A DNA stretch of 17,251 nucleotides from JBEKJU01 sp050011095 (GTDB taxonomy: Bacteria > Desulfobacterota > Syntrophorhabdia > Syntrophorhabdales > WCHB1-27): positions 1-17,251 of the forward strand of contig JBEKJU010000080.1 of assembly GCA_050011095.1 (NCBI GenBank), given 5' to 3'. This document shows, one piece after another, positions 1 to 6,264 of the stretch. Every line of letters begins with the position of its first letter. Position 1 is the first letter of the stretch. The position numbers and the translations under genes are program-made. The notes beneath the pieces are model-generated. The model did no database searches. It was not told the origin of the DNA and saw only the letters and a list, made by a program, of their open reading frames with translations.

Positions 1-389
1 TGACCGAGGAAGGCATGAAGGCCGTGAGGGTATTGTCGCAGGAAAAGATCAGGACGAACGTGACCCTCATATTCCAGCCCCTCCAGGCCCTGATCGCGGC
101 AAAGGCGGGCGCCGATTATGTGAGCCCTTTCATCGGGCGCCTCGACGACATCGCGACGGCCGGGATGGAGATCGTAGAGGAGATCATCACCATCTACACG
201 AACTACGGCATGGAGACGGAAATCATCGTGGCGAGTGTGCGAAACCCTTTGCACGTGCTCCGTGCGTCGATGTTGGGGGCCGATATCGCGACGATCCCCT
301 TTGCCGTCCTCAGGCAGCTCATGGCCCATCCCCTCACCGACATAGGGGTCGAGCGGTTCCGGAAGGACTACGAGACACTAAAAACATAG
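1..389 (+). CDS. fsa: Transaldolase / fructose-6-phosphate aldolase family protein, 3' part
   Basis: This is the C-terminal part of a short (about 215-residue) TIM-barrel transaldolase of the FSA/TalC/MipB type. The family moves or cleaves three-carbon dihydroxyacetone units of fructose 6-phosphate or sedoheptulose 7-phosphate in the cytoplasm. The window opens inside the family's K-I-P-M-T-x-E-G motif: bases 1-2 are the end of the Met codon and T-E-E-G follows. The Schiff-base lysine therefore lies just outside the window. Visible family blocks are the TNVTLIFQPLQA stretch, the ADYVSPFIGRLDD block with its phosphate-contacting region, EIIVASVRNPLHV, and the closing DIATIPFAVLRQL. The frame ends at TAG 387-389. 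The 5' half is cut by the window edge, not by mutation as far as can be seen. Whether it acts as a transaldolase or as an aldolase cannot be decided here. Confidence 0.93.
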   Translation, partial: TEEGMKAVRVLSQEKIRTNVTLIFQPLQALIAAKAGADYVSPFIGRLDDIATAGMEIVEEIITIYTNYGMETEIIVASVRNPLHVLRASMLGADIATIPFAVLRQLMAHPLTDIGVERFRKDYETLKT

Positions 390-395
390 ATGCCC

Positions 396-416
396 CGGCG
401 GCAGCCGCAATGTTTT
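396..416 (+). terminator. Weak candidate hairpin after the transaldolase gene
   Basis: A 4-bp stem CGGC/GCCG (396-399 with 404-407, loop GGCA) lies 6 bases after the transaldolase stop and is followed within a few bases by TTTT. The stem is short, so this is only a possible rho-independent terminator. It separates the transaldolase gene from the ffh promoter. Confidence 0.25.
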
Positions 417-445
417 CTATCACGAACGAAGTCCGCTGTTTGCCG

Positions 446-474
446 TTGACTAATCAGTCTTTATCTATTATCCT
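446..474 (+). promoter_or_regulatory. Predicted sigma70-type promoter of the ffh operon
   Basis: TTGACT (446-451; 5 of 6 matches to the -35 consensus) is followed after 17 bases by TATCCT (469-474; 4 of 6 to the -10 consensus), in a locally AT-rich island within GC-rich DNA. The expected start of transcription, about 7 bases past the -10, is near 481. That is only about two bases before the ffh ATG at 483, and no purine-rich ribosome binding site lies between. TATTAT at 466-471 is an alternative -10, but its spacing of 14 is poor. Confidence 0.6.
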
Positions 475-482
475 ATTTACAT

Positions 483-1811
483 ATGTTCGAGAAACTGCAG
501 GAAAGACTAGACGCAATATTCAAGAAGGTCAAGGGCTACGGCAAGCTCAGCGAGGGCAACATCAAAGACTCGTTGCGCGAGGTAAGAGTAGCCCTCCTCG
601 AGGCGGACGTCAACTACAAGGTGGCGAAGGACTTCCTTGAGAGGGTGAAGGAGAAGGCCCTCGGGGAAGAGGTGATGACGAGCATCACCCCCGGTCAGAA
701 GTTCATCAAGATCGTCTACGACGAGATGTGCGAACTTCTGGGCGAGACGAATAAGCCGCTTGATATCGCCGGTTCGCCGCCCGTCCCCGTCTTGCTCCTC
801 GGGCTCCAGGGTTCCGGCAAGACGACCACTGCGGGAAAGCTCGCGCTCTATTTGAGAAAAAAGGGGCGAAGGCCCCTGCTTGTTCCTACGGACGTCTATA
901 GGCCCGCGGCCATCCAGCAACTCGCGAAGATCGGGAGCCAGCTCGGGATCGAGACGTTTTCCCCCGCCGGGGGAACGGACCCGGTCGAGATCTGCCGGGA
1001 CGCCAGGGCCTACGCCATGAAAAAGGGATTCGACACCCTCATAGTCGATACCGCGGGACGGCTCCACATAGACGAAGGGATGGTCGAGGAGCTTGTGAGG
1101 CAGAAGGCCGTACTCGCGCCGAGGGAGACGCTCCTCGTCGTCGACGCCATGACAGGACAGGACGCGGTGAACATCGCGAAGACCTTCGATGAAAAGGTGG
1201 CGATCGACGGCGTCATACTCACCAAGCTCGACGGTGATGCCCGGGGAGGCGCGGCCCTTTCCGTCAGGGCGGTAACGGGGAAATATATCAAGCTAATCGG
1301 CATGGGCGAGAAGCTTGATGCCCTCGAGGTCTTCCATCCTGACAGGATGGCCTCCCGTATTCTCGGCATGGGCGACGTCGTTTCTCTCGTCGAGAGGGCC
1401 CAGGAGGTCTTCGATGACAAGAAGGCACGGGAGTTCGAGCGCAAGCTGAGGAAGGATGAGTTTTCGCTTGAGGATTTCAGGGAACAGATCAGGCAGGTCA
1501 AGAAGCTCGGGAGCGTGGAATCCGTCATCGGGATGATCCCAGGGCTCGGCAAACTGAAAGGGGCGATAGATTTCTCGGAGGCCGAAAAGGAGATCAAGCG
1601 CACCGAGGCGATCATCAATTCCATGACGTCGAAGGAGCGCCTCTATCCCCACCTGATCGACGGCTCGCGGAGGATGCGCATCGCGAAGGGGAGCGGCCAA
1701 CGCGTGCAGGACGTGAACGAGCTTTTGAAGCGGTATATGGAAACAAAGAAAATGATCAGGAAATTTGCAAAGGGGGGCATGAAGGGCCTCCCAAAACACC
1801 TATTTCGATGA
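483..1811 (+). CDS. ffh: Signal recognition particle protein Ffh (SRP54 homologue)
   Basis: Ffh is the GTPase subunit of the signal recognition particle. It binds 4.5S RNA and signal sequences of nascent membrane proteins and docks with FtsY at the inner membrane. The 442-residue length is normal for the family. An N-terminal helical domain (about 1-85) precedes the G domain, with the P-loop GLQGSGKTT (107-115), DTAGR (189-193) and TKLD (247-250). The M domain (about 300-442) carries the RNA-binding block around the RIAKGSGQRVQDVN stretch and a Met-containing C terminus. The start ATG gives the expected MFEKLQERL opening. It has no visible ribosome binding site and sits about 9 bases after the predicted -10, suggesting a leaderless or near-leaderless mRNA. 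It is the first gene of a long operon; its TGA touches the ribosome binding site of rpsP. Confidence 0.98.
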   Translation: MFEKLQERLDAIFKKVKGYGKLSEGNIKDSLREVRVALLEADVNYKVAKDFLERVKEKALGEEVMTSITPGQKFIKIVYDEMCELLGETNKPLDIAGSPPVPVLLLGLQGSGKTTTAGKLALYLRKKGRRPLLVPTDVYRPAAIQQLAKIGSQLGIETFSPAGGTDPVEICRDARAYAMKKGFDTLIVDTAGRLHIDEGMVEELVRQKAVLAPRETLLVVDAMTGQDAVNIAKTFDEKVAIDGVILTKLDGDARGGAALSVRAVTGKYIKLIGMGEKLDALEVFHPDRMASRILGMGDVVSLVERAQEVFDDKKAREFERKLRKDEFSLEDFREQIRQVKKLGSVESVIGMIPGLGKLKGAIDFSEAEKEIKRTEAIINSMTSKERLYPHLIDGSRRMRIAKGSGQRVQDVNELLKRYMETKKMIRKFAKGGMKGLPKHLFR

Positions 1812-1821
1812 GGAGGAAAGA

Positions 1822-2079
1822 TTGGCGGTAAAATTCAGACTCACGCGACGCGGGTCGAAGAAGAGACCCTATTACAGGATTGTGGTGGCGGACGAGAGAT
1901 ATCCGAGGGACGGAAGGTTCATCGAGATGGTGGGTACGTACAATGTCCTGCAGGAACCTTTCGAGGTACGTCTTGACAAGGAGAAAATAGCCGCCTGGTA
2001 CGAGAAAGGCGCAAGACCGACGAAGACGGTCGAGGAACTCTTCAAGCGGGAAGGGATTTTGGGCTCGATAACACATTAA
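1822..2079 (+). CDS. rpsP: 30S ribosomal protein bS16
   Basis: bS16 is a small primary-binding protein of the 30S body that contacts 16S rRNA. The 85-residue product opens with the typical MAVKFRLTRRGSKKRPYYRIVV block and contains DGRFIEMVGTYN, both family hallmarks. The length matches the family. The start is a TTG at 1822, chosen because the next codons give the invariant AVK-RLTR opening and because AGGAGG lies at 1811-1816, 5 bases upstream. The ffh stop (1809-1811) overlaps that ribosome binding site by one base, implying co-translation with ffh. The ffh-rpsP-rimM-trmD-rplS order is a widely conserved ribosome-maturation operon. Confidence 0.97.
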   Translation: MAVKFRLTRRGSKKRPYYRIVVADERYPRDGRFIEMVGTYNVLQEPFEVRLDKEKIAAWYEKGARPTKTVEELFKREGILGSITH

Positions 2080-2097
2080 TCTTTCGGAGGTGGAGCT

Positions 2098-2331
2098 GTG
2101 CTGAAAGAACTGATCGAGTACATCGCGAAGGCATTGGTGGATAACCCTGATCAGGTGAGAGTTTCCGAAATTGAAGGGGAAAAAACATCGGTCATCGAGC
2201 TCAACGTAGCCAAGGATGATTTGGGAAAGGTCATCGGCAAGCAGGGACGGACTGCCAGGGCTATGAGAACGATACTGAGCGCAGCCTCGACCAAGGTAAA
2301 GAAAAGGGCCGTCCTCGAGATTATCGAGTAA
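2098..2331 (+). CDS. khpA: KH-domain RNA-binding protein KhpA
   Basis: KhpA is a minimal single-KH-domain protein of about 77 residues, known in other bacteria as a partner of KhpB in RNA binding and in cell-division or cell-size phenotypes. The KH signature is clear: the GKVIGKQGRTARAMR stretch carries the G-x-x-G loop (GKQG) at about residues 47-50, followed by helices ending VKKRAVLEIIE. The start is GTG 2098, preceded by a GGAGGTGG ribosome binding site (about 2087-2094). It lies between rpsP and rimM, the usual place for this gene in many phyla. Its TAA shares the last A with the ATG of rimM (TAATG), so translation is probably coupled. No khpB is present in the window. Confidence 0.95.
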   Translation: MLKELIEYIAKALVDNPDQVRVSEIEGEKTSVIELNVAKDDLGKVIGKQGRTARAMRTILSAASTKVKKRAVLEIIE

Positions 2332-2828
2332 TGAAGTTCATTCCGGTGGGACGGGTAGTCTCCACCCACGGGTTAAGAGGGGAGGTAAAATTCAGATACT
2401 ACAACGAAAGCAGTACGGCTTCCTTGCAGTATCCCACATTTTTTGCCGACCGTAGCGGCACGAAGATCGAACTGAAACCGTCGCGCATCCGCCCCCAGGG
2501 AGACCTTTTCCTGATAAGCTTCAGGGGCCTGGAGGCTGTGGAGGACGTGCGCTTTCTCCTCAGGGGCGAGCTTTTCGTGAGGGAAGACGATCTGCCCCCC
2601 CTTGAGGAGGGCGAGTACTACGATTACCAGCTCATCGGCCTCACGGCAGTAACGGAGCAGGGTCGAAGGGTAGGCACGGTGAAAGACGTCATGCACACAG
2701 GGGCGAATGATATTCTGGTTGTGGAAGGCGCGAGCGACGTGCTCGTGCCGATGACGGAAGACCATATCATTACCGTCAGCAGGGAGGACGGCTTCGTGCG
2801 GGTCAGAGAGGCCGGTCTCGTTGAATGA
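2331..2828 (+). CDS. rimM: 16S rRNA processing protein RimM
   Basis: RimM is a ribosome-associated factor that helps mature the 30S head, acting near bS19 and helices 31/33b. The 165-residue protein has the two expected parts. The N-terminal RimM barrel (about 3-85) contains VGRVVSTHGLRGEVKF and the FRGLEAVEDVRFLLRGELFV stretch. A C-terminal PRC-barrel (about 95-165) begins YYDYQLIGLTAVTEQGRRVG and includes NDILVVEG and VPMTEDHI. The ATG overlaps the khpA stop by one base, and the gene end overlaps the trmD start as ATGA, so it sits in a translationally coupled chain. Length and motifs look intact. Confidence 0.96.
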   Translation: MKFIPVGRVVSTHGLRGEVKFRYYNESSTASLQYPTFFADRSGTKIELKPSRIRPQGDLFLISFRGLEAVEDVRFLLRGELFVREDDLPPLEEGEYYDYQLIGLTAVTEQGRRVGTVKDVMHTGANDILVVEGASDVLVPMTEDHIITVSREDGFVRVREAGLVE

Positions 2829-3556
2829 TTTTCACGGTCCTCACCCTGTTCCCCGCCATATTCGAATCCCCCCTCAATGAGAGCCTGATAGGGAAGGCGC
2901 GGGAAAAGGGCCTTCTGGAATTCAACATCGTCAATATCAGATCATTCGCCACCGATATCCACCGGACCTGCGACGACGCGCCTTTCGGGGGCGGGGCGGG
3001 CATGGTGATGAAGGTCGATCCCATCCACCGCGCCATGGAGCACGTGCGCGAAGAGCGGGGAAGGACGCATTTTGTCCTCCTCACGCCCCATGGCAGGATA
3101 TTCGATTCCGAGGCGGCCGCCCGGTTCTCCCGCATGGCGCACCTCGCCCTTCTCTGCGGGCGGTACGAGGGCGTGGATGAGCGCATACTCCCCCTCGTCG
3201 ATAGCGAGGTCTCCATCGGCGACTATGTCCTCTCCGGCGGCGAGGCGGCGGCCCTCGTCGTGATCGATGCCGTCTCCCGGCTGGTTCCCGGCGTGCTCGG
3301 GAACGAGGAGTCTCCCGTGGACGAGAGCTTCAGGGAACGCCTTCTCGAATATCCCCAGTACACGCGGCCGAGAGAGTTCATGGGGATGGAGGTGCCCGAG
3401 GTGCTCCTCTCCGGAAACCATGAAGAGATAAGGAAATGGAGGAGAAGGGAGTCCCTGAAAAGGACGATCCTCCGGAGGCCCGATCTGATGGAGGGTTTTC
3501 GGCCCACCGACGAGGACAGGGTAATGATACGGCAGATCATGGAGGAGATGGACTAG
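2825..3556 (+). CDS. trmD: tRNA (guanine-N1)-methyltransferase TrmD
   Basis: TrmD uses S-adenosylmethionine to methylate N1 of G37 next to the anticodon, preventing +1 frameshifting. It is a dimeric SPOUT enzyme with a trefoil knot. The 243-residue protein shows the PFGGGAGMV loop (53-61), GRYEGVDER (112-120), the knot segment SIGDYVLSGGE (130-140), Arg152 in SRLVPGVLG, and the catalytic-aspartate region S-P-V-D-E-S-F (Asp166) followed by LLEYPQYTRP. The start ATG overlaps the rimM stop by four bases. The motifs are complete, so an active enzyme is expected. Confidence 0.98.
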   Translation: MIFTVLTLFPAIFESPLNESLIGKAREKGLLEFNIVNIRSFATDIHRTCDDAPFGGGAGMVMKVDPIHRAMEHVREERGRTHFVLLTPHGRIFDSEAAARFSRMAHLALLCGRYEGVDERILPLVDSEVSIGDYVLSGGEAAALVVIDAVSRLVPGVLGNEESPVDESFRERLLEYPQYTRPREFMGMEVPEVLLSGNHEEIRKWRRRESLKRTILRRPDLMEGFRPTDEDRVMIRQIMEEMD

Positions 3557-3559
3557 ACA

Positions 3560-4135
3560 ATGGGCGCCGTCTCCCTCGCCATCATTCACTATCCGGTCCT
3601 CGATAAACACGGGGATATCGTCGCCACGAGCATCAATAACCTCGAATTGCACGACGCAGCCAGAAGTTGCATGACATTCGGCGTGGAATTATGCTATATT
3701 GTTACTCCTCTTGAAAAACAGAGGGCCATAGCGGAGCGGCTCGTCGATCACTGGAAAGACGGCTATGGGAGGCAGTACAATCCACACAGGGCGCAGGCCC
3801 TCGAAAAGATATGCCTCAAGAAGGCCGTCGCCGACGTGATGACCGAATTCCGGGGAAGTGACCCGGTGCTTATCGGGACCTCTTCACGGAAAAGGGACAT
3901 CTCGATCGGTTACGGCGAGCTGGGAAGATGGATCCGGGAGGACCCGAGACCGTTTCTGCTCCTCTTCGGCACAGGCTGGGGCCTGCCCGCCGGGATAGTG
4001 GAAACCTGCGAAAGGACGTTGCTGCCGATCACGGGGCGGGGGGACTACAACCACCTGTCATTGCGCGTTGCCATCGGTATCATTCTCGATAGATTGTTCG
4101 GCGCGAGAGGAGGAGAAGATGAACGAGACGATTGA
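3560..4135 (+). CDS. SPOUT-type RNA methyltransferase (PF09936-like)
   Basis: This 191-residue protein matches the SAM-dependent RNA methyltransferase family (PF09936, Thermotoga TM1570-type), which often lies next to trmD. Seen in the sequence: an N-terminal AIIHYPVLDKHGDIVATSINNLELHD block, the VLIGTSSRK strand-loop (103-111), the knot-like LLFGTGWGLP (134-143) and the C-terminal YNHLSLRVAIGIILDRL (163-179). These fit a trefoil-knot cofactor site formed at the C terminus. The RNA substrate of the family is not established to my knowledge. GGAGGAG at 3541-3547 is the likely ribosome binding site, with 12 bases before ATG 3560. The gene end overlaps the rplS start by 17 bases. Position between trmD and rplS supports a role in tRNA or rRNA modification (inference). 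Confidence 0.88.
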   Translation: MGAVSLAIIHYPVLDKHGDIVATSINNLELHDAARSCMTFGVELCYIVTPLEKQRAIAERLVDHWKDGYGRQYNPHRAQALEKICLKKAVADVMTEFRGSDPVLIGTSSRKRDISIGYGELGRWIREDPRPFLLLFGTGWGLPAGIVETCERTLLPITGRGDYNHLSLRVAIGIILDRLFGARGGEDERDD

Positions 4136-4466
4136 CCTGCTTGAAAAGGAGCATATGAGGCTCGACCTCGCCGATGTGGCGGTGGGCGACAGCGTCAAGG
4201 TCTATACAAAGATCTATGAGGGCGACAAAGAGAGGATACAGTTCTTCGAGGGTGTGGTGATCGGGAAGAGAGGCGGAAACACCAGGGCGACCTTCACGGT
4301 TCGGAAGGTCTCCTACGGCGTGGGGGTCGAAAAGACCTTTCCGAAGCACTCCCCGCTGATCGACCGGATCGAGGTGCTGAGCAGGGCGAAGGTACGGAGG
4401 GGCAAGCTCTATTACCTCAGGTATCTGAAAGGCAAGGCGGCAAAGCTTAAAGAAAAAAGGGATTAG
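4119..4466 (+). CDS. rplS: 50S ribosomal protein bL19
   Basis: bL19 sits at the 30S-50S interface, near the site of aminoacyl-tRNA entry. The 115-residue product has the typical pattern: N-terminal helix (IDLLEKEHMR), VGDSVKVYTKIYEGDKERIQFFEGVVI, the GNTRATFTVRK-SYGVGVEKTFP block, and the terminal KLYYLRYLKGKAAKLKEK. A longer open frame reaches back to 4068, but ATG 4119 is preferred because it gives the usual protein length and is preceded by GAGAGGAGGAGAAG (about 4105-4118). The first 17 bases overlap the end of the upstream methyltransferase gene in another frame, consistent with translational coupling. Confidence 0.97.
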   Translation: MNETIDLLEKEHMRLDLADVAVGDSVKVYTKIYEGDKERIQFFEGVVIGKRGGNTRATFTVRKVSYGVGVEKTFPKHSPLIDRIEVLSRAKVRRGKLYYLRYLKGKAAKLKEKRD

Positions 4467-4506
4467 GGCTCGGAAGGAAATAAATGAGTCAGATGGCGAA
4501 GGATTT

Positions 4507-5142
4507 TTGGCCGATCGGCGAGGCGCGGAAAGGCCAAATGTACTGGATGTACATGACCTTTTCGCAACGAAGCGGGCGGACCTCGTGGGGGGTCTTGACG
4601 AGGCGGGCCGTGGGCCCCTCGCCGGTCCCGTCATCTCCTCATGCGTCATGTGGGAGGCCCTGCCGCCCATCCGCGAAAAGGTCAACGACTCCAAACTGCT
4701 CAGTGAAAAGGAAAGGGGCCATCTCTTTGGCTGGATACTGGAAAACGCCTACAAGGTGGCGGTAGGGGTCGCGACCACCGAGGAGATTGAACGGTTAAAC
4801 ATCCACCATGCCACACTCCTCTCCATGGAGAGGGCAGTGAAACACACCGCGCTCGCGCCTGACCTGCTTCTTGTCGACGGGCTCTTCCCCCTCGCGGGGA
4901 TGGCCCGGTCACGGCCGGTCGTCAAAGGTGACCGGAAGTGCTTCTACATAGCCTGCGCATCGATAGTGGCGAAGGTGGTGAGGGATAGGCTCATGGTCGT
5001 TTACGACGCCGCCTATCCGCACTACATGTGGAAGAAGAACAAGGGCTATCCCACACCGGAACACAGATCGGCCATCCGGACCTTCGGCGTGTCCCCCCTC
5101 CATCGGAAAACCTTCAAGGGCGTAAGGGAGTATTGCGGATGA
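4507..5142 (+). CDS. rnhB: Ribonuclease HII
   Basis: RNase HII cleaves the RNA strand of RNA/DNA hybrids and starts removal of misincorporated ribonucleotides. The GLDEAGRGPLAGPV block gives the catalytic Asp31 and Glu32. LLVDG gives Asp124 and VVKGD gives Asp142, 18 residues later as in E. coli RnhB. The ASIVAKVVRDRLM helix and the K-G-Y-P-T-P-E-H motif complete the family pattern, so the active site looks intact. The start is uncertain. TTG 4507 is the first usable codon in frame but has a purine stretch only 3 bases upstream. The best-placed ATG (4484, after GGAAGGA) is in another frame and would join this one only by a -1 shift at TTTTT (4504-4508). The end overlaps yraN by four bases (ATGA). 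Confidence 0.93.
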   Translation: MADRRGAERPNVLDVHDLFATKRADLVGGLDEAGRGPLAGPVISSCVMWEALPPIREKVNDSKLLSEKERGHLFGWILENAYKVAVGVATTEEIERLNIHHATLLSMERAVKHTALAPDLLLVDGLFPLAGMARSRPVVKGDRKCFYIACASIVAKVVRDRLMVVYDAAYPHYMWKKNKGYPTPEHRSAIRTFGVSPLHRKTFKGVREYCG

Positions 5143-5531
5143 GCAATACCGACTTGCATTCGAAGAAGGCGAGTCGGCATAACCGGGAGGAGGGTCTCCG
5201 CGGCGAGGACATGGCAATAAAGACCTTGAAGCGAAAAGGCTACAGGATAATCGAGAGGAACTTCAGAAGCAGGCTGGGCGAGATAGACGTGATCGCCGAG
5301 GAGGGAGGGTGCCTCGTTTTTGTCGAGGTGAAGAAGAGGAACACGGGCCTCTTCGGGGACGCCCTCTGCTCGATTGACGAGACAAAGAAGCGCCATCTTG
5401 TGAGGTGTGCCCTTTTTTACCTGAAGACGCACGACGGCTTCGACAGGAGCATCCGCTTCGACGTGATCGGCATCGACAGCGAGCAAATCAAGCTCGTGAA
5501 GAACGCCTTTTTGGTGGAAGAGCATGAATGA
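5139..5531 (+). CDS. yraN: YraN/UPF0102 family predicted endonuclease-fold protein
   Basis: This 130-residue protein belongs to UPF0102, a restriction-endonuclease-like fold family of poorly defined function. The nuclease-type pattern is visible: Glu48-x-Asp50 in the GEIDVIAE stretch, then Glu63-x-Lys65 in LVFVEVKKR (the E/D...D...ExK arrangement). The start ATG 5139 overlaps the rnhB stop as ATGA. A longer open frame running back into rnhB is rejected because its N-terminal part is out-of-frame rnhB sequence. Pairing with rnhB is common in bacteria and hints at a shared nucleic-acid-repair setting (inference). The 3' end overlaps larB by 8 bases. Confidence 0.93.
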   Translation: MSNTDLHSKKASRHNREEGLRGEDMAIKTLKRKGYRIIERNFRSRLGEIDVIAEEGGCLVFVEVKKRNTGLFGDALCSIDETKKRHLVRCALFYLKTHDGFDRSIRFDVIGIDSEQIKLVKNAFLVEEHE

Positions 5532-6264
5532 ACGCATCATGACGCTCCTTTCCGCGGTCGCCGACGGCACGGTCTCGGTGGAGGCGGCCTTCGAGGAACT
5601 GAAGGACATACCCTTCCAGGACCTATCGCATACGAAGATCGATCACCACCGGCAGCTCAGGAAAGGCATCCAGGAAGTCATCTTCGGCGAAGGGAAGACC
5701 TTCGAGCAAATCACGGAGATCGTCCGGTCCATGACGGAGAAACAAACGGACGTCCTGGCCACGAGAATCGATGCGGAAAAGGGCAAGCGGCTCATCGCGT
5801 CGTTTCCGGAAGGCGCCTACGACGAGACGGCGCGTTGTTTCAGCATCAAGAAGGGCACGTCGATCAGGGGGAAGGGCACGGTCCTGATCCTCGCCGCGGG
5901 GACAAGCGACATCCCCGTCGCCGAGGAGGCCTATACGGCCTCCACCTTCTTCGGCAACGTGACGGAAAGGCTCTACGACGTTGGCGTCGCCGGCATTCAC
6001 CGCCTCCTTCACAACCTGGAACTACTGAAGAAGGCGAGGGTCGTCATCGTGACGGCCGGCATGGAAGGGGCGCTCCCGTCGATTGTGGCGGGGATCGTCG
6101 GCGTCCCCGTGATCGGGGTCCCCACGAGCATCGGCTACGGCGCCAGCCTCGGGGGCCTTGCAGCCCTACTCGCCATGCTCAATTCCTGTTCCACCGTGGC
6201 CACGTTCAATATCGATAACGGCTTCGGCGCGGCCTATTTCGCGACCCTCATCAATCGCCTATGA
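5524..6264 (+). CDS. larB: LarB, pyridinium-3,5-biscarboxylic acid mononucleotide synthase
   Basis: LarB carboxylates and hydrolyses nicotinic acid adenine dinucleotide to pyridinium-3,5-biscarboxylic acid mononucleotide, the first step of nickel-pincer nucleotide synthesis for lactate racemase-type enzymes. The 246-residue length fits. A family-specific N-terminal helical region (1-85) precedes a PurE-like carboxylase core (about 115-246). That core contains VLILAAGTSDIPVAEEA, the VVIVTAGMEGALPSIVAG stretch and VIGVPTSIGYGA. Cys222 in the LNSCSTV stretch, followed by NIDNGFGA, is at the place of the cysteine reported to form a covalent adduct with the pyridinium ring in Lactobacillus LarB. 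ATG 5524 lies within the end of yraN (8-base overlap), and the end overlaps larC as ATGA. Confidence 0.95.
   Translation: MNERIMTLLSAVADGTVSVEAAFEELKDIPFQDLSHTKIDHHRQLRKGIQEVIFGEGKTFEQITEIVRSMTEKQTDVLATRIDAEKGKRLIASFPEGAYDETARCFSIKKGTSIRGKGTVLILAAGTSDIPVAEEAYTASTFFGNVTERLYDVGVAGIHRLLHNLELLKKARVVIVTAGMEGALPSIVAGIVGVPVIGVPTSIGYGASLGGLAALLAMLNSCSTVATFNIDNGFGAAYFATLINRL

Noticed and set aside
507..1067. Long minus-strand open frame inside ffh (also 1010-1624 and 1293-1799)
   Set aside because: These are antisense shadows of a GC-rich, fully recognised gene; their translations show no family pattern.
4484..4765. 93-codon frame starting at the well-placed ATG before rnhB as an independent gene
   Set aside because: Past the first codons it is simply out-of-frame rnhB. 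It is kept only as a possible leader joined by a -1 shift (see findings).
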